From Paracoccus sp. SCSIO 75233 (GTDB taxonomy: Bacteria > Pseudomonadota > Alphaproteobacteria > Rhodobacterales > Rhodobacteraceae): 64,000 nt of DNA. The notes beneath the pieces are model-generated. The model was not told the DNA's origin and did no database searches. It saw nothing but the letters and a program-made list of their open reading frames with translations. The stretch is taken from contig NZ_CP115757.1 in NCBI RefSeq assembly GCF_027912675.1, forward strand, positions 1,178,001 to 1,242,000, given 5' to 3'. Below are positions 1 to 8,911 of this stretch, piece by piece (the stretch's first letter is position 1; every line of letters starts with the position of its first letter). The position numbers were made by a program, and so were the translations under genes.

Positions 1-20
1 GATGTGAAGATCGAAGCAAC

Positions 21-620
21 TCATAGAGTGTCCAGATGCGCCTCCAGCAGGTCGAGACGATCCTGCCCCCAGAATTTCTGCCCGCTTTCACGAACGATGT
101 AAAAAGGTGACCCGAAAACGCCCGCATTGACAGCGTCTTCAAGATTGCGGCCATAGATTTCCGCGCCGACGAACAGCCCCTTATCGGCGATCCCGGGATC
201 GAAGCCCTCTGCATCCAGTATCTCGCGGATCACGGCATCGTCGGAAATATCCCGCTCCTCAGCCCAGACCGCGCGCAGAAAACCCCGCACCAGCGCGCCG
301 ATATCGCCCGCCCCGGATTCCTGCGCAGCTATGACCGCGTAAGAGGACGGGGCCATATTAACCGGAAAAAACGCAGGTTTGGTATTCAGCGGCAGGCCCA
401 GATGATCACGCCAGCGCTCAAGTTCCTGCATCCGGTAGGCAAGGCGGCTTTCATGACGCTGAGCGGGGGGCTGCCCGCCGGTGCGCGGAAAAAGCTGCAT
501 CAGATCAAGCGGTTTATACCGGATCGTCACCCCGCGTTTTTCCGCCATCCGCTCCAGCCGGTCTCCGGCGAGGTAACTCCACGGGCTGATCGTGCCGAGA
601 TAATAATCGATATGTGTCAT
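21..620 (-). CDS. 2-hydroxychromene-2-carboxylate isomerase family protein (DsbA-like)
   Basis: The 199-residue protein begins with the IDYYLGTISPWSYLA motif typical of HCCA isomerases and kappa-class glutathione transferases, a DsbA/thioredoxin-fold family. It ends with the family's GVFGSPFYIV (cis-Pro loop) and FWGQDRLDLLE segments. Members usually isomerise chromene carboxylates in naphthalene breakdown or act as glutathione-dependent oxidoreductases. The Ser-Pro-Trp at the N-terminus replaces the CxxC of true DsbA, so disulfide exchange is unlikely. It is divergent from prs and no aromatic-degradation genes adjoin it, so the substrate is unknown. The length is normal for the family. Confidence 0.82.
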   Translation of the reverse strand: MTHIDYYLGTISPWSYLAGDRLERMAEKRGVTIRYKPLDLMQLFPRTGGQPPAQRHESRLAYRMQELERWRDHLGLPLNTKPAFFPVNMAPSSYAVIAAQESGAGDIGALVRGFLRAVWAEERDISDDAVIREILDAEGFDPGIADKGLFVGAEIYGRNLEDAVNAGVFGSPFYIVRESGQKFWGQDRLDLLEAHLDTL

Positions 621-715
621 TTATACCCTGTTTTGCCGGATGCGGTTTGCGGCAAGGCTAACGTGGTGCTAAGTCCGCTGCAATCTTCCGATTCACGTCT
701 CCCTAAGGACAGAAC

Positions 716-1735
716 ATGGCCGCGATGACCGAACCGAAATTGATTTCAGGCAACGCCAACAAGCCTTTGGCGCAGTCCATCGCACGGCGCATGTCCATGC
801 ATCGTGGGATGAATGTCGCGCTTGTCGATGCCCGTGTCGAGCGATTTAACGATCAGGAGATCTTCGTCGAGGTGTTCGACAATGTCCGGGGCGAGGATAT
901 GTATATCATCCAGTCAACCTCGAACCCGGCCAATGACAACCTGATGGAACTGCTGATCATGACCGATGCGCTGAAGCGGTCTTCGGCCAACCGGATCACC
1001 GCCGTCATTCCTTATTTCGGTTATGCCCGTCAGGACCGGCGCGCCAAGGCGCGCACGCCGATCTCCGCCAAGCTGGTTGCCAATATGCTGACCAAGGCCG
1101 GGGTCGACCGGGTGCTGACGCTGGATCTTCACGCGACGCAGATTCAGGGCTTTTTCGATATTCCGGTGGATAACCTTTACGCCGCACCCGTCTTCGCGCT
1201 GGACATCCGCCACCACTTCAAGGGCAAGCTGGACGATCTGATGGTGGTCTCACCCGATGTCGGCGGCGTCTCGCGGGCGCGCGAGATCGCGCAGCGGATC
1301 AATTCGCCCATGGCCATCGTCGACAAGCGGCGCGAAAAGGCGGGCGAAGTCGCGGACATGACCGTTATCGGTGATGTCGAGGGCAAGACCTGCGTGATCG
1401 TCGACGACATTTGCGACACGGCAGGCACGCTGTGCAAGGCCGCGCAGCTTCTGACCGATCACGGCGCGACCGAGGTTCACGCCTATATCACCCACGGCGT
1501 GTTGTCCGGCCCTGCGGTCGAGCGGGTGCAGGGCTCGGTCATGAAATCGCTGGTCATCACCGATTCCATCAACCAGCCCGCTGCGGTGAAATCGGCCGCC
1601 AATATCCGCATCGTGCCGACCGCGCCGATGTTCGCGCAGGCGATCATCAATATCTGGAACGGCACCTCGGTCAGCTCGCTCTTCGATCTCGATACGCTCG
1701 GCCCGATCTATGAAGGGCTTTATTCCGACAACTGA
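716..1735 (+). CDS. prs: Ribose-phosphate pyrophosphokinase (PRPP synthase)
   Basis: This enzyme makes 5-phosphoribosyl-1-pyrophosphate from ribose 5-phosphate and ATP for nucleotide, histidine and NAD synthesis in the cytosol. Visible family signatures are [18 protein letters not shown], the divalent-cation segment [17 protein letters not shown], and the PRPP-binding loop [13 protein letters not shown]. At 339 residues it is slightly longer than the usual 310-320, as in other Rhodobacteraceae. The start at 716 is preceded by a purine-rich AAGGACAG stretch; a second in-frame ATG lies three codons further in. It is monocistronic, converging on the rpiB-type gene that ends at 1800. A perfect 8-bp stem follows its stop. 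Confidence 0.96.
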   Translation: MAAMTEPKLISGNANKPLAQSIARRMSMHRGMNVALVDARVERFNDQEIFVEVFDNVRGEDMYIIQSTSNPANDNLMELLIMTDALKRSSANRITAVIPYFGYARQDRRAKARTPISAKLVANMLTKAGVDRVLTLDLHATQIQGFFDIPVDNLYAAPVFALDIRHHFKGKLDDLMVVSPDVGGVSRAREIAQRINSPMAIVDKRREKAGEVADMTVIGDVEGKTCVIVDDICDTAGTLCKAAQLLTDHGATEVHAYITHGVLSGPAVERVQGSVMKSLVITDSINQPAAVKSAANIRIVPTAPMFAQAIINIWNGTSVSSLFDLDTLGPIYEGLYSDN

Positions 1736-1756
1736 GCGACCGGACCGGCCCCGGTG

Positions 1757-1778
1757 ACGGACGGTTTCAGCCGTCCGT
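1757..1778. terminator. Hairpin between convergent prs and eryI-like gene
   Basis: A perfect 8-bp stem (ACGGACGG / CCGTCCGT) closes a 6-nt loop in the 64-bp gap between two convergent stops. There is no long T tract on either side, so it may slow polymerase or protect 3' ends rather than act as a strong intrinsic terminator. Confidence 0.45.
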
Positions 1779-1799
1779 GCCTGCCGGTGGCCGGTAGCC

Positions 1800-2261
1800 T
1801 CAGCCCTTGCTGTATTTCGCATCAACTTCGTCGATGGCGTTTACATTCCCGGCAGAACGGCCATTGCTGTCGAAGTTCTGCGTCTCCGCCAGCCACGCAT
1901 CGGCAATGGTCTTGGCGACTTCCGCGCCGATCACGCGCGCGCCCATGGTGATGATCTGCGCATTATTCGACAGCGCCGCACGTTCCGCCGAATAGGTGTC
2001 ATGGGTCAGCGCGGCGCGAATGCCCGGCACCTTGTTGGCCGCGATGCAGACCCCGATCCCGGTGCCGCAAACCAGAATGGCGCGGTCATAGGTGCCGGCC
2101 AGAACCTCGCTCGCCACCCGGTCGGAGAGATTGGCGTAAAATGCATCCGGCCCGGCATCGGTGCGGCTGATTTCGGCCACCTCATGCTTGTCCTTCAGGT
2201 GATCGGCCAGAACCTTCGCCAGACCTTCGCCCGCGCTGTCGCCTGCAATTGCCAGTTTCAT
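1800..2261 (-). CDS. eryI: RpiB-family sugar-phosphate isomerase, EryI-like (D-erythrulose 4-phosphate isomerase)
   Basis: This 153-residue protein belongs to the RpiB/LacAB isomerase family. It shows the N-terminal [12 protein letters not shown] phosphate loop, the active-site [13 protein letters not shown] motif with its catalytic Cys, and [14 protein letters not shown]. In Brucella, RpiB paralogs encoded beside a TIM paralog and a DeoR regulator were shown to be EryI, converting D-erythrulose 4-phosphate to D-erythrose 4-phosphate. The same order (deoR, TIM-like, rpiB) is present here, which is the reason for the erythritol-type call. The gene starts 11 bp after the preceding stop with an AAGGAGTGACTT ribosome site. 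Plain ribose-5-phosphate isomerase B is the alternative. Confidence 0.75.
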   Translation of the reverse strand: MKLAIAGDSAGEGLAKVLADHLKDKHEVAEISRTDAGPDAFYANLSDRVASEVLAGTYDRAILVCGTGIGVCIAANKVPGIRAALTHDTYSAERAALSNNAQIITMGARVIGAEVAKTIADAWLAETQNFDSNGRSAGNVNAIDEVDAKYSKG

Positions 2262-2272
2262 AAGTCACTCCT

Positions 2273-3034
2273 TCAGATTTTGGCGGCGCATTTGGCGAGG
2301 ATGTCGAGATAGCCTTCAACATTCCAGGCCGAGCGCCCGATGAACAGCCCGTCAATATGCGGGCAGGTGATAAGCTCTTCGCAGTTGTCGGGGTTGACCG
2401 ATCCGCCATAAAGACAGGGGATGCGGCGGCCCAGAACCTCTTCCGCGACGCCGATGATCTCCGCCTGCCGCGCATCGGCATAATCGGATGTCGCGGGAAT
2501 CCCACCATCGCCAATGGCCCAGACAGGCTCATATGCCAGCAGGATTTCGGCCTGTTTCTGCGCCCCGGTCAATTGTCCGAGTGCTGCGCGAACCTGCCCC
2601 GCCAGCACCTCCTGCGCGCGCCCGGCCTCCCGCTCGGCCAGCGTCTCGCCGATACAGATCAGCGGAATCAGCCCGTGACGCAGGGCGGCCTCGGTCTTCA
2701 GCCCGACGGTTTCATCGGTCTCCCCGAAATGCGCCCGGCGTTCGGAATGGCCCAGCTCGACCATGTCCAGACCGCAATCGGTCAGCATCACCGGGCTGAT
2801 CTCGCCGGTCCATGCGCCGCGATCTTCCCAATGCATGTTCTGCGCCCCGACCTTGACGCTGCTTTGCGACAGGATCTCCTTCACCTGCCGGACCAGCGTA
2901 AAAGGCGGGATGACGAAACGCTGGATGCGCGGATCGCGATCCGCATGCGCCGCGGCCAGAGCCTCGGCAAACGCCACGCCTTCGGCCAGTGTCTTGTTCA
3001 TCTTCCAGCTTGTGCCAATCCAGAAATCAGCCAT
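2273..3034 (-). CDS. eryH: Triose-phosphate-isomerase paralog, EryH-like (L-erythrulose 1-phosphate isomerase)
   Basis: A TIM-barrel isomerase of 253 residues. It has the N-terminal WIGTSWKMNKT (active-site Asn/Lys), the catalytic-His segment ELGHSERR, the catalytic Glu in AYEPVWAIGDG and the phosphate-binding CLYGGSVNPDN. The GTSWKMN form and the neighbourhood (downstream of deoR, upstream of an rpiB paralog) match Brucella TpiA2/EryH, which isomerises L-erythrulose 1-phosphate to D-erythrulose 4-phosphate. The ATG at 3034 is chosen because a GGAG lies 7 nt upstream; the ATG at 3040 would leave almost no spacing. It overlaps the deoR stop by 8 bp, implying translational coupling. It could instead serve as an ordinary glycolytic TpiA. 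Confidence 0.75.
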   Translation of the reverse strand: MADFWIGTSWKMNKTLAEGVAFAEALAAAHADRDPRIQRFVIPPFTLVRQVKEILSQSSVKVGAQNMHWEDRGAWTGEISPVMLTDCGLDMVELGHSERRAHFGETDETVGLKTEAALRHGLIPLICIGETLAEREAGRAQEVLAGQVRAALGQLTGAQKQAEILLAYEPVWAIGDGGIPATSDYADARQAEIIGVAEEVLGRRIPCLYGGSVNPDNCEELITCPHIDGLFIGRSAWNVEGYLDILAKCAAKI

Positions 3035-3800
3035 CCACATTCTCCGCAATTAACAGGGGGATCCCGGCACGCTGCATCGACGCTTCGAGATCGGGGGCAG
3101 GGGGCGCATCGGTGATGACCGATGAAAACTCGTCCAGATCGGCCATGAGATGCAGGGCCGAACGCCGGAACCGCTGGTGATTGACCAGAAGCACGCTCCG
3201 CTCCGCCGCCGCCATCATCGCCCGCTTGGTGCGGACCACCTCCGCATTCATGTGAAAGGCTTGCAGCCCCGACACGGCGGGGGTGGAGATAAAGGCGATA
3301 TCGGCCCGCAACCGGGCCACAGCCGCCTCCGTCACGACGCCGAAATAGCCGTTGAACTTGGCGCTGAACACGCCGCCAAGCGCGATCAGCTGCACCCGCG
3401 TCACCTCGCGCAACGTCTCGATCACCTCGCCATTATTGGTGATGACCGTCAGCGGTGCCTTTTCCGTCAGCCGCGCGCCCAGATGCGCCGCCATGGAGCC
3501 GTCATTGATCATCACCGACATGCCCGGCTCGATCATCTCCAGCGCCGCATTCGCCATCCGCGCCTTTGCGTCGCCGTCCTGCATGGCCCGGATACGAAAA
3601 TCGCTTTCAAACTGGTTGCCGGCCTCGATGGTCGCCCCGCCCCGCACCTTCCGCAGCAGACCGGCCTGCTCCAGATCGTCCAGATCGCGATGAATGGTCA
3701 TCCGCGAGACATCGAACCGCGAAGCGAGATCATCGACATCGACAGCCCGCCGCTGGATCAGGCGATCCATAATCATCTGCCTGCGCTCGTCGCGTTTCAT
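3027..3800 (-). CDS. DeoR-family transcriptional repressor of the eryHI-like operon
   Basis: The N-terminus (MKRDERRQMIMDRLIQRRAV, then DVDDLASRFDVSRMTIHRDL) is a DeoR winged helix-turn-helix. The rest is the sugar-phosphate-binding DeoR C-terminal domain with MINDGSMAAHLG and VITNNGEVIETL. It is the first gene of the operon with the two sugar-phosphate isomerases and overlaps the second. Brucella has the same arrangement for its erythritol isomerases, so a four-carbon sugar phosphate is a reasonable effector guess. An upstream in-frame GTG at 3815 is an alternative start; ATG 3800 fits the family N-terminus and has an AGGG about 8 nt upstream. Its AT-rich upstream region carries a dyad operator. 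Confidence 0.88.
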   Translation of the reverse strand: MKRDERRQMIMDRLIQRRAVDVDDLASRFDVSRMTIHRDLDDLEQAGLLRKVRGGATIEAGNQFESDFRIRAMQDGDAKARMANAALEMIEPGMSVMINDGSMAAHLGARLTEKAPLTVITNNGEVIETLREVTRVQLIALGGVFSAKFNGYFGVVTEAAVARLRADIAFISTPAVSGLQAFHMNAEVVRTKRAMMAAAERSVLLVNHQRFRRSALHLMADLDEFSSVITDAPPAPDLEASMQRAGIPLLIAENVDG

Positions 3801-3860
3801 CCGGGATTCCCTCACTCATCCTCTTGATAACACGGAATGCGAACATTTCAACAAATTTTA

Positions 3861-3891
3861 TGTTATTTTGAGGCGAAATAATGTGATAACA
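3861..3891 (-). promoter_or_regulatory. Candidate DeoR operator upstream of deoR-eryHI
   Basis: The 150-bp AT-rich gap contains a perfect dyad TTATTT-N7-AAATAA (3863-3881). It is nested in an outer pair TGTTAT (3861-3866) and ATAACA (3886-3891). A further GATAACA copy lies at 3826-3832, matching that at 3885-3891. The placement just upstream of the regulator fits autoregulation by a DeoR repressor. The assignment is inference from symmetry and position. Confidence 0.5.
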
Positions 3892-3957
3892 AGCTCGGCA
3901 ACAGAAAAGTGGCCACTGCCCCGCGATGGCCGCTTTCCCTGGCAAGTCGGATGCAAG

Positions 3958-6900
3958 TCAGATTCCGATCACATTCCTTTGGCTATCGTCGCCCTCGATC
4001 CGATGCGGAGCGAGCTGGTCGATGATCGCGGACGCGATATGCGGCAGATCGAAGTTGCGCTCGGCAAAAGCCCGAACTTCGCCGAGATCGCCGCGCCAGT
4101 TTCGTATTCCCTCAACGGCGTCGGTCACATCCGCATACACCCACGCTGTCGGATAAATCTCATCCGCACCGTCCCACGGCAGGCATATCGGACGACAACC
4201 CGCTGCCGCGCCATCGGCAATGCTGTAGTGGAAGCTCTCGAAATCGCTGGTCGACAGCACAAAGTCCACGCCCGCATACCACTCCGCCATATCGTCGCCT
4301 TGCGGATCGAAAGCGACCGCGCCTTTCAGCAGCGGATCGTTTTCCAGCCGGGAATATTGATGCGCGAACCAAGCCATTTCCTCTGGCCGGTTGCTCATCC
4401 AAGCGAAATCCGCCGGTTGTTTGCCCTTGATCCTTAGCGTGTAGCTGTCATCGCTACGCCGCAACTCCCGCAGGATATCCAGCGCGATATCGATGCGTTT
4501 GCTCTGCGGTACCATACCGACAAAGCCCAGCACCTTGCCATTGCTTGTCCGCCGCGGCACCGACTGAAGCCCTGCCACATCGACGCCGTTATAAACCACA
4601 TGCCCGTTTTGGTGCAGCACCGGGAAGCGCGCGGAAACATCGCGGAGAATATGCGGACCGACGAACATTACTGAATCGAAGGCCTGGAGCGGAACCTTGG
4701 GCAGCAAAGGCGAAACGATTTCCTGCCGATGCAGCCTGCCAATCAATCGCTGACCGGGCAGCTTATGGTTACCGTACCAGACAGCATTGCCGAGCATCCA
4801 CTCACAGAAAACAACATCGGCCTGTTCAATCAGACGCCGACTGCTGTTCGGGTTGTGCTTATTATGTCCGTCCCAGAAATCCAGCAGCACACGGTATCCC
4901 GCGTCACGGAAAAACGGGAAAAAGCGCCGGACGAACTTCAGATCATGGCCTGCGATCAGTAAGGTCTCTCGTTGCTGCAAGACGGGCTTTTGTTGGTAAA
5001 CCGCATCAGGCTTGCGAAGACCGAGGCCATTCTGCGTCGAAGCCCAGCCCTTGAGCGCATCGGGCGTAAGTGCCAGGCCCGCCGGTGGACGCAATAACTC
5101 CGGCGCGGGATCGAATTCCGATGTTTCGAAAGACGGGCCGGGCCAGTCCTCGCCACGCGGCTCCGTGTCGTGTCGGAAGCCGATCCGTTGATGCGGTGCA
5201 TAGCTGGACAACCAGATCAGATCTTCGAAATCATCTGCTTCGCAGGTCAGCAGGGTCGCTGCATCCGTGACAATCCAGCTTTCGCCCGCAGAGGTTGTTC
5301 TCTCATAGGGCTCGATACATTCAATCAAGCCCTGCTCAAGATACGCCTTCGTCTCGGATTCCCAATCCGTCGCGACGATGATCTGTGGCCGGATGCTCTG
5401 ATTGCGCAGAATTTCTGCGATCTTCATGGTAATCTTATCGGTGATGAGGCCGACTGCCGGAGGTTGCGGTGCCGCAATCCGCAGCCCGGCGGTGCGCAAC
5501 ATCTGCGTCAGCCGGTGCTGCACTGTATGTGCCCGCATTACCGCCCGCGCGGCCGCCAGCCCGATACGCCAGCGATGTGCAGGATGATCCATAAGCCGCT
5601 CCAGCGCGGCGGCTGTATCGCTTTCGCTGGCGATCACCTCGATATTGCCGTCGAGATACCGCGACATCCCCTGTGCCGGTCCCGATATCTGTGGCGTGCC
5701 GCAGGCCGCTGCTTCAATCACCCGGCGTGAGAACATGGTTGGAGAGTCCATGACCGAATTGACATTGAGCTGGACCGGATGCGCCTTATAGGCCTCGACC
5801 ATATCGGCGTAATCCAGCCCTCCTGCGACATGTCCTGCCAGCCCAGCCGGATATTTATACGGAGATTCTGGGTTGTTGTGCTGGCGATCGTAAATCGTAA
5901 GCCCGATGGGTGAAGCCGCGCTGGCGATTTTATCGATATATTCCGTCCGATCCGCATAGCGTTCACCGTAATAGGTGCCGCCATAGGCAGCGGTTTCCTG
6001 CCATTGGCGCTTTGATGGCAAGAGGTTATGCAGTCGGGGCGAGGCGAAGAAGGATATGCTGCTTGCGGTTTTCGTAACTGCGTTTGGCGTGCTGAGATAA
6101 GGAATGATCCGTCGACTGTCGGTGGTAAATACATGATCGCAAAGACTTGCGGTCCGGCGAAAGCGGTCGAAATGCACCGGGTCTTCCTTGTTCCAGAACA
6201 GCGTCGGGATACCCGCTTCCCGGCAATGCTCCAGAAGCGCCTTCAACGCTGCGAAGGCGTCCTCTCCATAATGGCCGACCTTGCGGTGCCATTTTCCGTC
6301 ATTGCCGGCCCAAGCTGACTCGACCAACAAGGCATCGATGGAGTTCCGGTCGAGTTCCTGCCGCCAGTCATCTGGCGACAAAGGCAGGATGTTGACCGCA
6401 CCCGCAATGCTGTCCGTGGTGAAGCGGTCGGCGATCAGACCTAGGGTGATCTCCTCCACAGGCTTTGCAGCCCCCTTGGTCGTCTCGGAACGGATGGTGC
6501 GGTCCCGGACGGCGTCCAGTGCATCGCTGTAGGTCTTCGTGACCCTGTTCCAGCTCCGTTCGTCTTCCGTCCAGGCGCGGGCTTCACGACCCAGCCGGTC
6601 GCGCTCCGCCCGATCATCCATCAACTCTCCCAGAACGCGGGCGAGGTCCGCCGCATCTCCGGCCGCGAATGTCCTGGCGCGCTTGCCGTCTCCGGACATA
6701 ACTTTGTGGGGCGAGACATCCGACAGAACCAGTGCCTTGCCCATTGCCATAGCTTCGAGCGGTTTCAGAGCAGAGACCATCTCGGTTACCGGCAGCGAAA
6801 GTCGCGGGATCGGCATGATATCCATGCAGGACAGGTAACGCGGCACCTGATCGAACGGTACACGTCCGACAAAGCGGCATTTTTTCGCAATTCCAAGTTC

Positions 6901-8157
6901 CTTGGCGGCTTCTTGCAAGCCGTCCGTCGAAGCCCCGTCACCGACCAGAACAAAGACGAAATCCCGCCCTTGCTCGTGCAACTGCGCCAGCGCCCGCATC
7001 AGGAGGTCCAGACCTTCGTAGGCGACGGCGCTGCCCGCGTAACCGATAACGGGAACGCCGTCGGCAAGCCCCAGTTCGGCGGCAGTTGTCATGTCCGCAG
7101 GTGTTGCGGTGAAGCGCTCAGTATCGACCGCATTCGGCACCAAGCTGATCAGGTCGCGCGGCACGCCCCAAGAAACAAGTTCATCGACGAGTTCCTGCGT
7201 CAGCGTAATGACGCCATCGGCCTCAAGTGCGACCTGTTTTTCCAGCGTGCGCGCCAGTTCGTAGCGTTCGGAGTTCATCCAGTCAGGCTGAGTGGAGGCG
7301 CGGGTAAGCTCCCACAACCCCCGAAGTTCGTAGATGAATGGTAACCCTAGCCGTCTGGCGGCCATCAGGGCAGGCAGCGCGGTAATATGGTTCGATGCAG
7401 CCACAATCATTTCCGCACCGCTCAGCTGCGCCTCGCGCAGAAAATGATCGGCGGTTTCGGCGAGATAATAATCAAGCGGAGTCTTGTTCAGATCGTAACC
7501 TGCCTGCGCCGCATAGGTGATACCCGCGACCTTCGCTTCATGGAAACGCTCTGAAATTCCCTTGCCCTTGATATCCCACGGAAAGCCGCATCGGGTGGTG
7601 GCGCGCACCGACCAGCCGTTTTTCTCCAATCCGACAGCGATCCCATGAGACCGGTTGGCATATCCGTTGGTGACATGCGGCAAGGACTGATGGAGGCAGT
7701 AAAGCAGGCGCCGACGCTGCGGCGCAAGCCCCGGATTGGGCTGGCGCGGCGGCAGCTTCCAGCCGGACAGCAACCTCATCTGTCCTTCGATCGCGCTTTT
7801 CAGTTCGTTAACTGATTTATGTCCGGTCCCGTGGGTTCGAACCAGTTCTTCCATAATCTTATGCGGTTGGTGCAGCTGCCCCGCACGAAAGAAACCGTAA
7901 CTTGCGGCGGAAAGGTCAGGTGCGACGAGTCTGCGCGCAGCCTCCTCGCGGGTTTCTTTCTGGAGCTTTGCTCGGTTGAGTACGACCCCGCCAGGAGCGG
8001 AGTGTCTGGGTTCCTTCTGTCTCGGTCCCTTCAGCGCAGCTTCGCCCGCCGTTAGCTTGAGAGCGGCGTCCATTAAGAATTTCTGAGACGCATGTCGTCC
8101 ATATTGCCCGAGAATTTCGGCAGCCTGAAAAAGATGACGTATATGGGATTTATTCAT
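3958..8157 (-). CDS. Giant three-module glycosyltransferase (GT4 / CgeB-like / GT4)
   Basis: The 1399-residue cytosolic protein contains three GT-B type modules. Residues about 145-560 form a GT4 enzyme with an N-terminal Rossmann half, PNAVDTERF, GYAGSAVAYEGLDLL and the donor-site KPLEAMAMGKALV. Residues about 570-905 resemble CgeB/Glyco_trans_1_2 proteins (TLFWNKEDP, RVIEAAACGTPQISG). Residues about 910-1399 form a second GT4-like unit with VVYNGVDV, GFVGMVPQSKRIDIAL and DFESFHYSIADGAAAG. Such chains usually build cell-surface polysaccharide or glycosylate envelope proteins. The start at 8157 follows a 128-residue coiled-coil gene on the same strand, 136 bp upstream. No transporter or polymerase gene is adjacent, so the glycan is unknown. 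Confidence 0.85.
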   Translation of the reverse strand: MNKSHIRHLFQAAEILGQYGRHASQKFLMDAALKLTAGEAALKGPRQKEPRHSAPGGVVLNRAKLQKETREEAARRLVAPDLSAASYGFFRAGQLHQPHKIMEELVRTHGTGHKSVNELKSAIEGQMRLLSGWKLPPRQPNPGLAPQRRRLLYCLHQSLPHVTNGYANRSHGIAVGLEKNGWSVRATTRCGFPWDIKGKGISERFHEAKVAGITYAAQAGYDLNKTPLDYYLAETADHFLREAQLSGAEMIVAASNHITALPALMAARRLGLPFIYELRGLWELTRASTQPDWMNSERYELARTLEKQVALEADGVITLTQELVDELVSWGVPRDLISLVPNAVDTERFTATPADMTTAAELGLADGVPVIGYAGSAVAYEGLDLLMRALAQLHEQGRDFVFVLVGDGASTDGLQEAAKELGIAKKCRFVGRVPFDQVPRYLSCMDIMPIPRLSLPVTEMVSALKPLEAMAMGKALVLSDVSPHKVMSGDGKRARTFAAGDAADLARVLGELMDDRAERDRLGREARAWTEDERSWNRVTKTYSDALDAVRDRTIRSETTKGAAKPVEEITLGLIADRFTTDSIAGAVNILPLSPDDWRQELDRNSIDALLVESAWAGNDGKWHRKVGHYGEDAFAALKALLEHCREAGIPTLFWNKEDPVHFDRFRRTASLCDHVFTTDSRRIIPYLSTPNAVTKTASSISFFASPRLHNLLPSKRQWQETAAYGGTYYGERYADRTEYIDKIASAASPIGLTIYDRQHNNPESPYKYPAGLAGHVAGGLDYADMVEAYKAHPVQLNVNSVMDSPTMFSRRVIEAAACGTPQISGPAQGMSRYLDGNIEVIASESDTAAALERLMDHPAHRWRIGLAAARAVMRAHTVQHRLTQMLRTAGLRIAAPQPPAVGLITDKITMKIAEILRNQSIRPQIIVATDWESETKAYLEQGLIECIEPYERTTSAGESWIVTDAATLLTCEADDFEDLIWLSSYAPHQRIGFRHDTEPRGEDWPGPSFETSEFDPAPELLRPPAGLALTPDALKGWASTQNGLGLRKPDAVYQQKPVLQQRETLLIAGHDLKFVRRFFPFFRDAGYRVLLDFWDGHNKHNPNSSRRLIEQADVVFCEWMLGNAVWYGNHKLPGQRLIGRLHRQEIVSPLLPKVPLQAFDSVMFVGPHILRDVSARFPVLHQNGHVVYNGVDVAGLQSVPRRTSNGKVLGFVGMVPQSKRIDIALDILRELRRSDDSYTLRIKGKQPADFAWMSNRPEEMAWFAHQYSRLENDPLLKGAVAFDPQGDDMAEWYAGVDFVLSTSDFESFHYSIADGAAAGCRPICLPWDGADEIYPTAWVYADVTDAVEGIRNWRGDLGEVRAFAERNFDLPHIASAIIDQLAPHRIEGDDSQRNVIGI

Positions 8158-8293
8158 ACTGCGTACCTAGCGGGGTAGGGTTATAAATCGTCGGGGCGAG
8201 CGGTCTTATCAGACCGAAGGCGGTCGCGACATGGCGGTTTACGGTAAAGGAAACCTTTTGCCGCGCGAGATCAAAAAAACTGAAAGAAGGAAA

Positions 8294-8680
8294 CTAGCCG
8301 CGTAACCGAGCGATCAGTCCCTTTAAACCACGGAGAGGCTTGGTAATGCGCCAGGACAAGCTGGAGCTGAATTCAGCGAGTGTTGCCTCGTAAGCATCCC
8401 GCTGTTCGGTGAATTTATCCAGGAAAACGGCACGTTCGGAAATCAGATCGGACATGGCATCGTCGCGTTGTTTTCGCAGTTTTTGGATGAGCGCCTGATC
8501 AGATTTTCGGCTGTTCTGCCGATCCGCCTCCGTATGCTGCATGAGGAGGACGATATCTTCAACTCGCGCGGCAAGTTGCTGTTTCAACTCAGCATTCTCT
8601 GCCTTGAGTGCGTTGAAATCTGAACCTGACTCAGGTTGGTCTGAGTTTTGGCCGCTCATGTCGGGCAAGGGGCTTCGCAT
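8294..8680 (-). CDS. Small coiled-coil protein with glycosyltransferase-linker tail
   Basis: A 128-residue protein. Residues about 22-100 are heptad-rich and charged (ALKAENAELKQQLAARVEDI onward), predicting a long coiled coil. The C-terminus, SLSWRITKPLRGLKG, matches the S-x-S-W-R-x-T-x-P-L-R signature commonly found as a linker or tail in multidomain glycosyltransferases and sugar-associated methyltransferases. It precedes the giant glycosyltransferase on the same strand and probably acts with it as a scaffold or membrane-proximal adaptor. An internal ATG at 8659 is an alternative start; 8680 has GGA 6 nt upstream. No enzymatic motif is visible. Confidence 0.6.
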   Translation of the reverse strand: MRSPLPDMSGQNSDQPESGSDFNALKAENAELKQQLAARVEDIVLLMQHTEADRQNSRKSDQALIQKLRKQRDDAMSDLISERAVFLDKFTEQRDAYEATLAEFSSSLSWRITKPLRGLKGLIARLRG

Positions 8681-8880
8681 GTGTTATCCATACCGTTCCG
8701 TCCTGTAAAACAATCACTAGCTGATTCTATAACGAATTTAAATACATGCAGGGAAAATCTCTTGTATAACCTTAGGATATCCTACATTTGCTCAGCAGAC
8801 TAGCGACATATTTAGCAATTATATCATGCCGCTGTTGTTTTCGTGGAACTACCCTCGGGGGTGAATGGCCGTCAGGCCAG
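8681..8880. other. AT-rich intergenic stretch with 12-bp palindrome
   Basis: This gap separates the glpX 3' end from the coiled-coil/glycosyltransferase genes and is clearly AT-richer than its surroundings. It probably holds the promoter of the latter on the minus strand. A perfect 12-bp palindrome TAGGATATCCTA lies at 8773-8784. No open frame with a ribosome site was seen. Confidence 0.4.
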
Positions 8881-8903
8881 AGGGGGCGCGAGCGCCCCCT
8901 TTT
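8881..8903 (-). terminator. Hairpin downstream of glpX
   Basis: AGGGGGCGC and GCGCCCCCT form a 9-bp GC-rich stem with a 2-nt loop, 9 bp past the glpX stop. The T run (TTTT) lies on the plus-strand side, so terminator strength on the minus strand is uncertain. It is the only stem-loop near the glpX 3' end. Confidence 0.5.
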
Positions 8904-8911
8904 CGGTCATA

